From: Flammeovirga pacifica
GTDB taxonomy: Bacteria > Bacteroidota > Bacteroidia > Cytophagales > Flammeovirgaceae
Reading direction: 5' to 3'
Assembly: GCF_000807855.2 (NCBI RefSeq)
Contig: NZ_JRYR02000001.1
Location: 3,389,837-3,453,836, forward strand
DNA: 64,000 nucleotides
Part shown: one piece after another, positions 9,723 through 20,000 of the stretch
How the letters are laid out: each line of letters opens with the position of its first letter
How positions within the stretch are numbered: position 1 is the stretch's first letter
Translations under genes and position numbers: made by a program
The notes under the pieces: model-generated
The model's database searches: none
Seen by the model: only the letters and a program-made list of their open reading frames with translations
What the model was told of the DNA's origin: nothing

Positions 9723-11003
9723 ATGACTCTCCTATTATACCTTATCGTCTTTTTGTGTATTGTCTATAGTGTATTGAGCGTGATTCCATCACTAAGTAAA
9801 AACTATCCAGTACTTAAACCCAAAATTGGCGGTCTAACATTCGTTTCAGCTCTGATAATTATGGTATTATCTAATGCTATTATGTGGTCAGAGCCAGGAT
9901 ACCAGTACTTTGTTACCTATCCTAACGGTCAAAAGTCAGCATTTATGTCAGAAGGTTATCACTTTACTTGGTTTGGTAAAGTTCAATCTTGGAGTAAATA
10001 CATTGATATTACAACTGAAGATGTTGAAGATGATGACAATTCATCCATGAAGCCAGTACCTATTCGTTTTATTGATCAAGTAACGGCTTTGGGTTATCCT
10101 TCTGTAAGAGTACAAATGCCAACAACAGAAGAAGCATTTATAGAAGTGGCAGTAAAATTCAGATCTCAAGAAAACTTAGTGTCAATGACATTAATTCCTA
10201 CGATTAGAGAACAACTAGTCAATACTGCTTATATGTATGCCGCACAAGATTATATTTCTGGTGATGCACAATCATTTCGTCAAACTTTTGAAGAACAATT
10301 AAAAGATGGTTCTTATGAAGTAAGAAAGATTGAAATGGCTGATACTCTTTTTGATAGTTCAATTCAAAAAAGTAATCGTGAAATCAAAGAAATTAGAAAG
10401 AAGTACATGGTAGAGAAAATCGTAGATAATCAAGGGAAGTACAAACGTATACCCAACGAGATTTCTGATAACCACATCTTAATTTCTCAAGTAGTATTAC
10501 CGTCTATCGATATGGAGTCTTCATTTAAAAAACGATTGGAGACACAAAGAGATGAATCGGCAAAACGTCAATTGGAGATTCAAAGAATTGAAACAGCTAA
10601 AGCGGCACAGTCTCGTATCCTTGCAGAGGGTGAAAGAGACAAAGCAGAAGAAAGAGTAAAAAGAGAAAAAGAGCAAGTTTCAAGTTTAATTGCTATTGAA
10701 ACGCAATTAAAACAAGAAGAAACCAATAAAAAATTGGCGAAAATTAAATATGAAACAGCTCAATTGGAAGCAAAAACTGAAAAGGTAAATGCAGAAACAA
10801 AAGCATATGCCAACAAGCAGTTAGTGAACTCTGGTCTTACTCCTGAACAAAAATCATATTGGGAATTTAGAAAAGATTCAGTAAAATGGGCCAACATTAG
10901 TAAAATCAAATTACCTGAGCAATATTTCTCAGGGCAAGGAAACGGTAAAGGAAGTGATCTTTTACAATCTATATTGGCAGCTCAAATTGCCACACAAAAA
11001 TAA
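9723..11003 (+). CDS. SPFH/band-7 domain membrane protein
   Basis: Protein of 426 residues. Two hydrophobic segments (about 2-20 and 37-55) are followed by an SPFH (prohibitin/flotillin-like) region (about 56-275) and a long charged coiled coil rich in A, E, K and Q (about 275-375) that would drive oligomerisation. SPFH proteins form ring-shaped scaffolds in membranes and control membrane proteases or lipid domains. The family call is by overall pattern (signal-anchor, charged heptads with repeated AEGE/AE/KAEER), and subfamily is not clear. It sits alone with a terminator on its downstream side. Confidence 0.75.
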   Translation: MTLLLYLIVFLCIVYSVLSVIPSLSKNYPVLKPKIGGLTFVSALIIMVLSNAIMWSEPGYQYFVTYPNGQKSAFMSEGYHFTWFGKVQSWSKYIDITTEDVEDDDNSSMKPVPIRFIDQVTALGYPSVRVQMPTTEEAFIEVAVKFRSQENLVSMTLIPTIREQLVNTAYMYAAQDYISGDAQSFRQTFEEQLKDGSYEVRKIEMADTLFDSSIQKSNREIKEIRKKYMVEKIVDNQGKYKRIPNEISDNHILISQVVLPSIDMESSFKKRLETQRDESAKRQLEIQRIETAKAAQSRILAEGERDKAEERVKREKEQVSSLIAIETQLKQEETNKKLAKIKYETAQLEAKTEKVNAETKAYANKQLVNSGLTPEQKSYWEFRKDSVKWANISKIKLPEQYFSGQGNGKGSDLLQSILAAQIATQK

Positions 11004-11060
11004 CCTTTCCTGACTAACATTACTTACAGCGGTTAATTATTGGGATTCTTTACCCCCAAT

Positions 11061-11092
11061 ACCACTTCTCATTTTTGGGAAGTGGTTTTTTA
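11061..11092 (+). terminator. Intrinsic terminator after the SPFH gene
   Basis: Eight-bp stem ACCACTTC (11061-11068) / GAAGTGGT (11079-11086) followed by TTTTTT; it lies between convergent genes. Confidence 0.85.
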
Positions 11093-11104
11093 TTGTTTAC
11101 AATT

Positions 11105-11587
11105 TTAGTTGAATTTTTGATCAATAAAACTGAAAGCATCTTGAGCTTCTTTTTCATTGAATTTCTTTAATGACTCTGCATATTCTCTACATTTAGGTTC
11201 TCCACCAAACATTGCAGGTGCATTTCCATAATACCTGAGTAATCCCCAATGTGCCGGTACATGTTCTGGATCTAAATTTAAAGCTGTTTCAAATGCGGCC
11301 TTAGACTTAGGTGCAATACTCATCAGCTTTAGCATATTTGCTCCTTTAGCCTGTTGACCTAAACTTGCTCCATAATAATAATGATAATCAGCTATTTCAG
11401 GAAAATCTAATGTTAGCGATTCGAAAACAGTTTCAGCTTCTTCATTTTTCCATTGTCCTAAATAACAAAGGCCAAGAAGTTCTCTTCCTTTCTGCTCTCC
11501 CTGAAAAGCTTGAAGTTTTTCTTCTAAACCATCAAATTTTTCCTCTTTGATTAGATTCTCTATTTCATTAATGATTTCTTTTTCCAT
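11105..11587 (-). CDS. TPR-like repeat protein
   Basis: Protein of 160 residues, predicted all-helical and cytoplasmic, with TPR-like spacing: LLGLCYLGQWKNEEAETVFE, then a unit with YYYGASLG, and AAFETALNLDPEHVPAHWGL, a textbook TPR consensus. The start codon overlaps the stop of tadA (TAATG), so the two are translationally coupled. TPR proteins act as binding scaffolds; a link to tRNA modification is only suggested by the coupling. Confidence 0.8.
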   Translation of the reverse strand: MEKEIINEIENLIKEEKFDGLEEKLQAFQGEQKGRELLGLCYLGQWKNEEAETVFESLTLDFPEIADYHYYYGASLGQQAKGANMLKLMSIAPKSKAAFETALNLDPEHVPAHWGLLRYYGNAPAMFGGEPKCREYAESLKKFNEKEAQDAFSFIDQKFN

Positions 11588-12042
11588 TATTTTTTTCTTT
11601 TCAGTCTAAGTTGTTTAAAAAAATCCATCAGTAATTGATGGCATTCTTCTTTCATAACACCTATTGTATATTTTGATTTTGGATGAGCTAATTTAGAAGA
11701 ATATGCATTAAATCCACGCTTTTCATCAGTTGCACCATATACAATTCTTCCTACTTGTGCCCAGAATATTGCTCCTGCACACATAGCACAAGGTTCTAGA
11801 GTAACATATAAAGTACAATTCTGTAAATGTCTACTACCTAAATAATTTGTCGCTGCTGTTATTGCTAACATTTCAGCGTGAGCAGTAGGATCATTCAACT
11901 TTTCGGTTTGGTTGTACCCTTTACCAATCACTTTACCCTCAGCTACTACAACAGCTCCTACAGGAATTTCATTTTCTTTAAATGCTTCCTTCGCTAATTG
12001 AAGAGCCATCTTCATGTACTTATCATCTTCTGATAAAACCAT
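11587..12042 (-). CDS. tadA: tRNA adenosine(34) deaminase TadA
   Basis: Protein of 151 residues, normal TadA length. It has the cytidine-deaminase-fold zinc site: H55-A-E57 and P-C85-x-x-C88 (TLEPCAMCAGA), plus the downstream WAQVGRIVYGA block that marks TadA rather than guanine or cytosine deaminases. It converts A34 of tRNA-Arg to inosine. An upstream TTG would add one residue; the ATG at 12042 is preferred. The TPR gene follows with a one-base stop-start overlap. Confidence 0.93.
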   Translation of the reverse strand: MVLSEDDKYMKMALQLAKEAFKENEIPVGAVVVAEGKVIGKGYNQTEKLNDPTAHAEMLAITAATNYLGSRHLQNCTLYVTLEPCAMCAGAIFWAQVGRIVYGATDEKRGFNAYSSKLAHPKSKYTIGVMKEECHQLLMDFFKQLRLKRKK

Positions 12043-12377
12043 CAATAAATTGTACTTTTTAAATATTACATCATTTTTATGCGATACTAATAATCAAAAT
12101 TAAAATATAAAAATACTCAGAACAAATTGTATTAATTATTGATTGCAATTGATTATCAGAGGTATCTACACCCCTACTTAGATGAATGTACACATTTTTT
12201 CGATGAACACTACTTTTCCTTAGATAAAGAAATTTGAATATTACCAACATTTTCAAATATTTACATAAGTCAATAAAAGAACTTACTACTAAAAATTGAA
12301 AACGCAGACTAATTGTATTTTTTCAAAAGTTATCATAAAGCGTTTACAATAAGCAATATATTATCAACGTTATAACA
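12043..12377. other. Divergent intergenic region, tadA / sigma factor
   Basis: 335 AT-rich bases with no recognisable gene, hairpin or repeat. It should contain the outward promoters of tadA and of the sigma-factor gene at 12378, but no good TAnnTTTG match was found. Confidence 0.45.
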
Positions 12378-13007
12378 ATGCGAGGCATGAACAATTATAC
12401 TATTTCTGATCAAGATTTAATATCACAATATCTGAATGGAAACGAAGCAGCATTTGAGCAGCTATTAAATAAGTACAAAAACAAATTATTTACTAGTATT
12501 CTACTTATTGTAAAAGATGAGTTTGTTGCTGAAGACCTTTTGCAGGATACATTTATAAAAGCCATCAAAATGATCCGTGCTGGTAAGTATAATGAAGAGG
12601 GAAAATTTATGCCTTGGATTTCTCGTATTGCACACAACATGGCAATTGATCATTTCCGTAAGCAGAAAAGATATCCAACAATTGTTATGGAGGATGGAAG
12701 TAGCGTTTTTGATACTTTAGATTTTTCTGAAAACTCTATTGAGGATCAAAAAATATTAAAAGAAACACAAGCTAATGTAAAAGCATTAGTGGATATGTTG
12801 CCAGATTCTCAACGTGAAGTTTTAGTGATGCGTCATTACATGCAAATGAGTTTCCAAGAAATAGCAGATTCTACAGGAGTTAGTATTAATACTGCTTTAG
12901 GTAGAATGCGTTATGCCCTCATTAATCTTCGCAAGATGATGGAGCAACAAAGTGAAAACGCTAATCATGCAATTAGACAAAAAACAAATTACCAAAGAGT
13001 GTCTTAA
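12378..13007 (+). CDS. RNA polymerase sigma factor, ECF type
   Basis: Protein of 209 residues with the two ECF domains. Region 2 has FEQLLNKYKNKLF, the EDLLQDTFIKAIK core-binding helix and the MPWISRIAHNMAIDHFRKQKR -10 recognition helix. Region 4 has LPDSQREVLVMRHYMQMSFQEIA and a helix-turn-helix with VSINTALGRMRYAL. A second ATG at codon 4 (12387) is possible. It heads a two-gene unit: the next small gene starts inside its 3' end. This subtype, common in Bacteroidota, is often constitutively expressed and lacks a classical anti-sigma factor. Target promoters unknown. Confidence 0.92.
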   Translation: MRGMNNYTISDQDLISQYLNGNEAAFEQLLNKYKNKLFTSILLIVKDEFVAEDLLQDTFIKAIKMIRAGKYNEEGKFMPWISRIAHNMAIDHFRKQKRYPTIVMEDGSSVFDTLDFSENSIEDQKILKETQANVKALVDMLPDSQREVLVMRHYMQMSFQEIADSTGVSINTALGRMRYALINLRKMMEQQSENANHAIRQKTNYQRVS

Positions 13008-13227
13008 CAAAGCTGTATTATTAGTATACAAAAGTGATCAAGACATTCATTTTTCAGCGAAAGAACTTGAAAAAGTTTTGTCTGAACCCAATTGCGAAAA
13101 ATTTGTAGACGACAGTTTACAAGTAAAAGAAACGTTGAATAAACTAGAGATATCGCCTCGTTCCCAAACGATAAAAAATATAATGGATTTTGCCAGACAG
13201 GCAAATGAAGAAGGAAATTCTAATTGA
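12967..13227 (+). CDS. Small protein coupled to the sigma factor
   Basis: Protein of 86 residues starting with ATG inside the sigma gene, a 41-base overlap that implies coupled translation; a GTG five codons earlier (12952) is an alternative. It is soluble and charged, with no membrane segment, and predicted mostly helical (ECLNKAVLLVYKSDQ... FDDSLQVKETLNKLE... TIKNIMDFARQ). No motif is recognised. Its position is that of a regulator of the sigma factor, but it lacks the zinc or transmembrane features of known anti-sigma factors, so the role is inferred only from context. It ends at a strong terminator. Confidence 0.72.
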   Translation: MQLDKKQITKECLNKAVLLVYKSDQDIHFSAKELEKVLSEPNCEKFVDDSLQVKETLNKLEISPRSQTIKNIMDFARQANEEGNSN

Positions 13228-13246
13228 TAAACTAAATTGCTTAAAA

Positions 13247-13280
13247 AAAAAGGCTACCAATATCGGTAGCCTTTTTATGT
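13247..13280. terminator. Bidirectional terminator between the two sigma-factor operons
   Basis: A 12-bp perfect stem (AAAAAGGCTACC 13247-13258 / GGTAGCCTTTTT 13265-13276) flanked by T tracts on both strands. It lies between convergent transcription units and should stop both. Confidence 0.88.
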
Positions 13281-13324
13281 TTGTTGTTTAGTTTATTAAT
13301 GCTCTTGAAAGAGCTGATAATTTT

Positions 13325-14440
13325 TTATATGATATTATATTTTAAACCCATACTTAGCGTAAGTGCACTATTACTTGATGTGATTTCATCGTGTTGACTG
13401 TTATCAAGTAATTGACTTCCATACATTGTTCCAACAGAAATAGAAGTCTTTGGAGCTAATTTATAATTTAAAGAAGCACCCACATTAGCAGAAATATTAG
13501 AGGTATTACTTACAGCATTTCTTACTAGGGTATTTTCTTCAATGGTTCCTCCCTCTACTTTCTGATCAAATACAAAATCTGCTGCAACACCTGCGAAAAC
13601 ATCTAAGTTTACTTTTTTACTTACGTTTACTTTATAGCCAACAGCTACAGGTATAGAGATTTGTTTTTGATTAACTGCAACATTTTGATCGTTTAAGGAT
13701 GCATTTAATGAATATTGTATGAATTGAGCACCAAGTTCAATAAATACATTTTCATTCATCTTAATTCCTCCTTTAAGAGCAATTGATGTTGTATTTGTTT
13801 TTTGACCAATATTGTGGTCATTCCATTTTAAATTAGGATCAACTTGCACTGCTCCTACTTCAACCTTTAAATATTTTTCCTTTTTTACTTTCTTTTCAAT
13901 AGATGATGGGGATTGTCTGGCCATCAATATTTGATCAGAAAAATCTTTAGGATCTTCTTCTATTGATCCAAGTTCTGTGTAATAAACTTTTTTCGTCTCC
14001 TTATCGATTACCCTACTATTTACCTTAGCAACCGTAAATGGGTTTTCTATTTCTTTAATTAATTTCTTTGATGGAGCAATATACTTTTCTTTAAAAAGCT
14101 CAATTGTTTCTTTGCTATCATCAAATGATGAAGAGAAAAAATCTGTAGGAAGCATTGATGCTTCTTGAATATTTCTTGCAGTTGAATAAGAGATTGATCC
14201 TAACTCATAGCCACTAGCTACGGGCACATCGTACTTTATTAAGAAACTAGAAAGTAAACCAAACGTAATAATAGCGGCCGCTGCTCTAAATATATTGAAG
14301 GTGTTTTTCTTCTCATTTATTTTATCGACCTCTTCTTCTATATCATCCCATAAATCTAAAGGTGGATTGATCTCTTCATTTTTAAAAGCATCAGCCCATA
14401 CTTCATTAAATTCATCTTTTTTATCCTCTTTCTTTTGCAT
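13325..14440 (-). CDS. Membrane-anchored outer-membrane beta-barrel-like protein, sigma partner
   Basis: Protein of 371 residues with an unusual order. Residues 1-48 are acidic and cytoplasmic, with a PPLDLWDDIEEEV block like the N-terminal anti-sigma motifs of Bacteroidota sigma partners; one membrane helix follows (about 51-68); a linker then leads to a C-terminal segment (about 185-371) of alternating beta strands ending in a strand with a hydrophobic end (GLKYNII), as in OmpA/porin-like barrels. Its start overlaps the sigma-factor gene by 20 bases. I infer that the N-terminus binds the sigma factor and the periplasmic part senses the envelope. Without a signal peptide, membership of the outer membrane is unlikely to be direct. 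Confidence 0.78.
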   Translation of the reverse strand: MQKKEDKKDEFNEVWADAFKNEEINPPLDLWDDIEEEVDKINEKKNTFNIFRAAAAIITFGLLSSFLIKYDVPVASGYELGSISYSTARNIQEASMLPTDFFSSSFDDSKETIELFKEKYIAPSKKLIKEIENPFTVAKVNSRVIDKETKKVYYTELGSIEEDPKDFSDQILMARQSPSSIEKKVKKEKYLKVEVGAVQVDPNLKWNDHNIGQKTNTTSIALKGGIKMNENVFIELGAQFIQYSLNASLNDQNVAVNQKQISIPVAVGYKVNVSKKVNLDVFAGVAADFVFDQKVEGGTIEENTLVRNAVSNTSNISANVGASLNYKLAPKTSISVGTMYGSQLLDNSQHDEITSSNSALTLSMGLKYNII

Positions 14441-14981
14441 AGCTGTATCTTTCTATTTCTGATTCTTCAATCATGGCCTTAAGTAACTTTCGAGCTCTTG
14501 CAAATTGAGATTTTGAAGTTCCTTCTGTTACTCCTGTCATTTCAGCAATTTCTTTATGCTTATATCCTTCAATAGCATATAAGTTGAAAATTACTCTACA
14601 ACCATCGGGCAATTTTTGTAGCAATTTTAATAATTCCTGAAAACTGTAATCATGTAAAGCCATTGCCTCTTCCTTTAAATCATACATATCATTTACATCC
14701 ATCATAGGATATAAATACAGTTTTGATCTTTGGAAATTGATTGCTGTATTGACTACAATCCTCCTCATCCAGTGTTTTAATGAGGATTCATTTCTGAAAG
14801 TATTGATATTCTTAAAAATCTTGACAAAGGCTTCTTGAAGAATATCTCTTGCATCTTCTTCCGTTTTGGCATAGCGATAAGCAACGGCCATTAATACGCC
14901 GCTATACTGTTCATAGAGTTTTCTTTGAATACGCTTATCACCATTTCTACATCCTTTGATTAATAATTCATCTTCTAACAT
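14421..14981 (-). CDS. RNA polymerase sigma factor, ECF type
   Basis: Protein of 186 residues. Region 2 spans about 20-95 (DARDILQEAFVKIFKNI, then SLKHWMRRIVVNTAINFQR) and region 4 about 120-175 (LPDGCRVIFNLYAIEGYKHKEIAEMTGVTEGTSKSQFARARK). It is typical of the Bacteroidota ECF group found beside membrane-anchored partners. The next gene starts 20 bases before its stop, which ties the two proteins together. Transcribed towards the other sigma operon, it ends at the shared terminator near 13260. Confidence 0.92.
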   Translation of the reverse strand: MLEDELLIKGCRNGDKRIQRKLYEQYSGVLMAVAYRYAKTEEDARDILQEAFVKIFKNINTFRNESSLKHWMRRIVVNTAINFQRSKLYLYPMMDVNDMYDLKEEAMALHDYSFQELLKLLQKLPDGCRVIFNLYAIEGYKHKEIAEMTGVTEGTSKSQFARARKLLKAMIEESEIERYSYAKERG

Positions 14982-15325
14982 GTGGAGTAGGTGTTTAATT
15001 TCCTAAATGGACCAAAAAGTTTTTTATCAGTACTCCTTAATAATTTAATTTGACACTTATCATATTTGAATACTATAGAAAGAAAGTTGACAAATATGTT
15101 TTTCAATTTGTACTGAATGAGTTAATGTATTTTGCCTATTCATATAGACACCCGATAGGATCAATCGGAGTGAATGAATATAAATTCAATGTACACAAGA
15201 AGTATTAAACACTGATAATAAGTAGTTTATATTTTATAAAATTTCACATCAATTAATGTTATGAGGTGTACACAGTGTTAATTCAGCTTAAAAAAAGGGG
15301 TAAATGTTAATTATGGATTTCAGTT
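14982..15325. other. Intergenic region upstream of the second sigma gene
   Basis: 344 AT-rich bases. Contains a short inverted repeat CCGAT/ATCGG (15152-15168) and nothing else recognised. The Omp85-type gene ends at 15326, so the region serves as upstream region of the sigma operon and downstream region of the Omp85-type gene. Confidence 0.45.
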
Positions 15326-17059
15326 TTAGAATACACCTATAAATCCAAAGTGGATTTTTGCTAATTGAGTACTAAATGGGATTTGATTGTTTTTACCTAT
15401 CGCATAAGCAATAGAAAAAATACCTGTCTTTGTTTCTAAGCTTGCTCCTGCTCCAATACCAATGGGAATATCCGTTTCTTCATTTTGACTGGTGATACCA
15501 ATATCTGAGAAGGCAAATAAATAAGAATTTCCTCCCATATTGATTCGAGGTTCAAATGTGATATAAGCATATTTATCAACAAAAAATTCTCCTTGAATAA
15601 ACCCTCTGATAGAATTAAAACCTCCTAAACGATATAATTCGTTTTTAAAAAGCTTTTCTGTAATCATTTGAGCACCTTCTACTTTCAAATAAGCATCCAT
15701 CCATTTTAAAAGTCCAAAGTAATATTCTATTTCAAGATGTAAATCAAACATTAAAGATTGTTCTGGTATACCTTCATACACCGCTTGATCAAATGATGGA
15801 TTATATATAATGTTTCTTTGTCCTGCTGCTCCTTTTAGAAAAAATTTAAATCCTCTAGTTGGAAACATTAAATCATCTAAGTCTTGCCACATATATCCAA
15901 CAGAGTATAGTGTACTTTTCGTATCGTTTAAAGTATCAACAGCTTGTTCATTCAACTCTCTAAGTAATCTACTACTTTCCCATTTTACTCCTAATTGAAC
16001 TGCTCCTTTTACTCCTACTCTTCTTTTCAAGAGAACTTCATTGGCCACTTTTATAAAGGTTGAATCTTGAATTTGAAGGTTAATATTATAACCTACATCC
16101 ATTTTTGATTTGAAAAAACGTGGATGTTCATAACTACCTTTAAACCATTGAGAATGTTGATCTGGTTTTTTCCAATCAATAAAAAAGCGTTTACCTGTAC
16201 CAAACGGATTATGTATATCTAATAAAACCTGTCCAGTGACTAACACACTTCCATCATCCGATTCATTAGGAGCTAAACCAATTAGGCCGTCTGCTCTACT
16301 TGCTTTTCTTTTTTCTAATGGAATTTCTACCATTGCCCTACCATACTCAAAAACTACATCAATAGAATCTGTAAGTTTTAAATAAGGAGTTTGTTTAATA
16401 ATTACCTCGGCTCTATCTACATTTCGTTGACTAAAAGATTCGCCTTTTTTTAAACCCAAATACCTTTCAAAAAACTGTTTATGAACTCCAAGTGGACGAT
16501 CTCTTTTGACGATTAGTGTATCAAAAATCACTTTATCTCCAAGGTCAATATTTAAATTTGAATAGAGGTCATTTCCTTTAAAATACATAGAATCTGTCCA
16601 TACTTTTGTAAATGGATACCCTTGATTTTCGTAATATTCTACTACCTGATATTTAGCTTTTTCTAAATGTCGAGGTACTACTTTTTTAAATTCAGAGTTT
16701 CCTTTCCAAAGTCTACTATTCAGTATCTGATCACCTACTTTTCCTGTATTAATAAACACATGATCGTATTTAGGACCTAAATACAAACTATAGATTCTCT
16801 CTTTATTTTTTTGAACCACTGTATCAATGGTACAAAATAAATAGCCCTCATTTTTTAAATGGAATAAGGTAGAATCAACATGATGAACTAAATGAGTGCT
16901 ATCCTGAAATATTTTTGAATCGTTATTTTTTATGGGTGATTTAATAGTATAATCACTGATATCCCATTTTAATGAAACACTATCTTGAGCGCTTAAATCC
17001 GTATACATTAAGAACAATAAAAGTAGGGCAAAAAGATTTACCCTACTTTTAAAGATCAT
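15326..17059 (-). CDS. Omp85/TamA-type outer membrane protein
   Basis: Protein of 577 residues (from the ATG at 17059; a longer TTG start at 17086 would overlap the upstream gene and is rejected). Signal peptide ends SAQ at about residue 26. The N-terminal half contains POTRA-like beta-alpha-alpha-beta segments (VVEYYENQGYPFTKVW, LYLGPKYDHVFI, LKKGESFSQRNVDRAEVIIKQ); the C-terminal half is the 16-stranded barrel of the bacterial surface antigen family, with the LGGFNSIRGFIQG motif of lid loop 6. It follows the alpha-2-macroglobulin gene with a 19-base gap, so they are likely co-transcribed. Cargo is unknown; it could insert or export an outer membrane partner. Confidence 0.85.
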   Translation of the reverse strand: MIFKSRVNLFALLLLFLMYTDLSAQDSVSLKWDISDYTIKSPIKNNDSKIFQDSTHLVHHVDSTLFHLKNEGYLFCTIDTVVQKNKERIYSLYLGPKYDHVFINTGKVGDQILNSRLWKGNSEFKKVVPRHLEKAKYQVVEYYENQGYPFTKVWTDSMYFKGNDLYSNLNIDLGDKVIFDTLIVKRDRPLGVHKQFFERYLGLKKGESFSQRNVDRAEVIIKQTPYLKLTDSIDVVFEYGRAMVEIPLEKRKASRADGLIGLAPNESDDGSVLVTGQVLLDIHNPFGTGKRFFIDWKKPDQHSQWFKGSYEHPRFFKSKMDVGYNINLQIQDSTFIKVANEVLLKRRVGVKGAVQLGVKWESSRLLRELNEQAVDTLNDTKSTLYSVGYMWQDLDDLMFPTRGFKFFLKGAAGQRNIIYNPSFDQAVYEGIPEQSLMFDLHLEIEYYFGLLKWMDAYLKVEGAQMITEKLFKNELYRLGGFNSIRGFIQGEFFVDKYAYITFEPRINMGGNSYLFAFSDIGITSQNEETDIPIGIGAGASLETKTGIFSIAYAIGKNNQIPFSTQLAKIHFGFIGVF

Positions 17060-17078
17060 TTGATATGTAATTTTGAAA

Positions 17079-20000
17079 TTAATCAACTCTTATTGTTTTT
17101 GCTCCATGATATGAGTGGTATGCAGCATTGTACATTGCATCTGCACTTACAGGACCTTGTTTAAAGGTACCTTTACTCACTGCTCTTACAACATAATAGA
17201 ATTTCTTCTCATTTGCTGTTGCTTTTACAAAAAAGTTCACTCTATCATCTCTAAAATCAACATGTTCAGGATATGCGGATTTATTTTTTGTCCATTTCAA
17301 GCCAGGAATATCACCTAAACGAGGGTTTTCAATTTCAAACCCTGCAGGTAACATATCCGTAACTACAACATTTTCAATATCTGATTTAGCAGACTTCAAA
17401 GTCACCTCCACAACAATCAAATCATTTTGTTTGAAGCTGTTAGAAAATAATTGTGTCCCAGATCTAGAGTAATAGTTTCTTCTTACCATTAAGCCCTTAT
17501 CCTCTTCTACATAATTACCTGAATTATTAATTCCTTCTAACTCCCAGAAATAATACATCTCACCACTTCCTTCTGTTTGAATATTTACTTCTTGTCCAAC
17601 TACATTGTTTGAAGTAATAATCAAATCGTCTCCCATAGTACTTTTAATGGTTTTACCATTCACAACTACTTTAGCAGAAACAGATTGGTTTGCAGCTTTT
17701 TTCAACACCTTACCAAGGGCAAGTAATCCAAATGCTCTTTCTTGAGTTGACATATATTTCTCTCCTTTCATAGCTTCAGAAAGCTCTTTAGTTAAAGTAC
17801 CAATCTGACTATTTTGAGGATCATTTTCGATCATTGAATTTAAAGCTAATGCTAAATCTCTAATGTATGAAGAGAAACTACCGCCAAATTCTTTTTCTGG
17901 ATTCGTATTTTCAAAAGCTTTTGGTAGTAACAAACGATAGGTCTTTTGATCTCCAACCCTTAAGAAAGCTGATGCTAAAAGATATTGAGATGAAATATCT
18001 AAATCCGCTTTATACTTCTTAAAATAATTCATTGATGCAATATCCCTAGAGCCAGATTCAGCAAGGACATACAAAGCATAAATAGATGTTTTATCAAAAA
18101 CTGTAGTTCTTGTTCTACTACCGTTAGTATAATAGTAATAAGGCTTCTTCCCTTTCTTAGCCCCTAACTTTCCTACATAAGATAGTAATTTACCAAGTAC
18201 ATTTCCATCTACATCGTAGCCTTGTTTTTTCGCCTCAATTAAGAAATGTGCTGCATATACAGAACCATATTCACTTACATATGTACCACCCTGCCAATAA
18301 GACAAGCCTCCAGAATACATTTGCATACTTTGTAGCTTTCTAATCGCCTCGTTAATGTTGTAATCTCTTGTACCTTTATTATCTGCTTTGTTAAACTTAT
18401 CTGCTAATTCTCCTAAATACAATTGAGGGAAGACTGCAGAAGTTGTTTGCTCTACACATCCATAAGGATAACGTATCAAATAACTCAAGTCTTTTGAGAA
18501 GCCCACTAAAGGTGATTTAGATAACATCAATTTACCACTAATTGATTCTTTGATATAATCTTCTTTTAAATCCACTTTCACAGATTGTCCACCTTTAATA
18601 ATGCCATTACCATCCGATTTCAACAAACCTGTCGATGGTCTCACATTGATATTTGTAGATGATATAAACTCTTCATTTTGAGCTTTAGCAGTCACTGTTA
18701 CTTTACCTTCTCCTACTGTGTTTTGTGCCTTTAACTTAAATGTTAACTGCTTTTCTGAATTAGCAGGAATACTTACTGATGAGAATTGCGTCTTATCTAC
18801 CTCTAAAGCACCCTCTATTTTAATATTAGTAGTTACCGTAAGTGGCTTTTCTGTTGTATTGGTTAATGTAATACTCGCATCATTTTCATCAGAAGGGCTT
18901 AAGAAACGAGGTAAAGCAGTACTCATTACCAAAGGATCTCGTACTTTCATAGCCTTATCTGCACTACCAAAAGCATTCCCTTTAGAAGCCACTGCCATTA
19001 CTCTTAGTTCTCCTGAAAACTCTGGAATATCAAAAGTATATTTTACCTTACCCTGATGATCTGTTTTTAGAGTACCCGACCAATACGATAACAATTTTAC
19101 ACGATTATTTACCATTGGATTGGCTCTCGCTCCCAAATTAGCCATATCAGAACCAAAACTATTGGCTTGTTTCTTAAACTGCATCACTTTCGGATACAAA
19201 TCAAAAGTACTTACTTGTAAGGCTCTATTTTGATAAAAATACCCTAATGGATCTGGAGTTTTATAGTTTTTAATCTGTAAAATTCCTTCATCAACTACTG
19301 CTACAGTTATTTCAACATCTTTCTCTTTCTGTTGTGTTTGAACCTCTACAGTTTGCCTTGTTCTAGATCTACTGACCTCAGTAGCTTTAATTTCTAGCTG
19401 AAGATCTCTTTCAATACTGTTTACTTTTATCGATTTAAAACCATGTGCTACTGTAAGTGGCAATTCATTATCTTTTGCTCCTTTTATTAAAGTAGCTGTA
19501 ACGAATATATTGGGTAAATGCTCTTCTTTGATAGGAATTTCTAAAGAAGCCATTCTATTATTTGTCTCAATTACTTGATGAGAAATGACTTCATCTTTTT
19601 CAATTGTCACTAATAATTTACCAGCAAATGGTGTCTTAAATACTATTTTAGCCTTTTCGCCAACTACATAAGAATCATTTTCTGGTTCAATGATTACTCT
19701 TCCTTCTTTATCTACTTCAAAAGCTGTACTTGATACATCTCCCCAACCATAAGCATAATAATTCATACTTGTATAGGTACTAGCACCCGGAATAGAAACT
19801 TTCAATTCATATTCACCAGACACCTTAGGGAAGAAAGTATATTTAGAATTGCTTCCTAATTTCATCTTTTTAGATTCCACTAAGATTTCTTTATATCTAG
19901 AGACATATCTATAACGGTTATTATACGACCTTTCCATAGCTGAGTGCCATTCATAACGGTACAATTTAACCTCTACTTCTGCATTGTTTACTTTTTTCTG

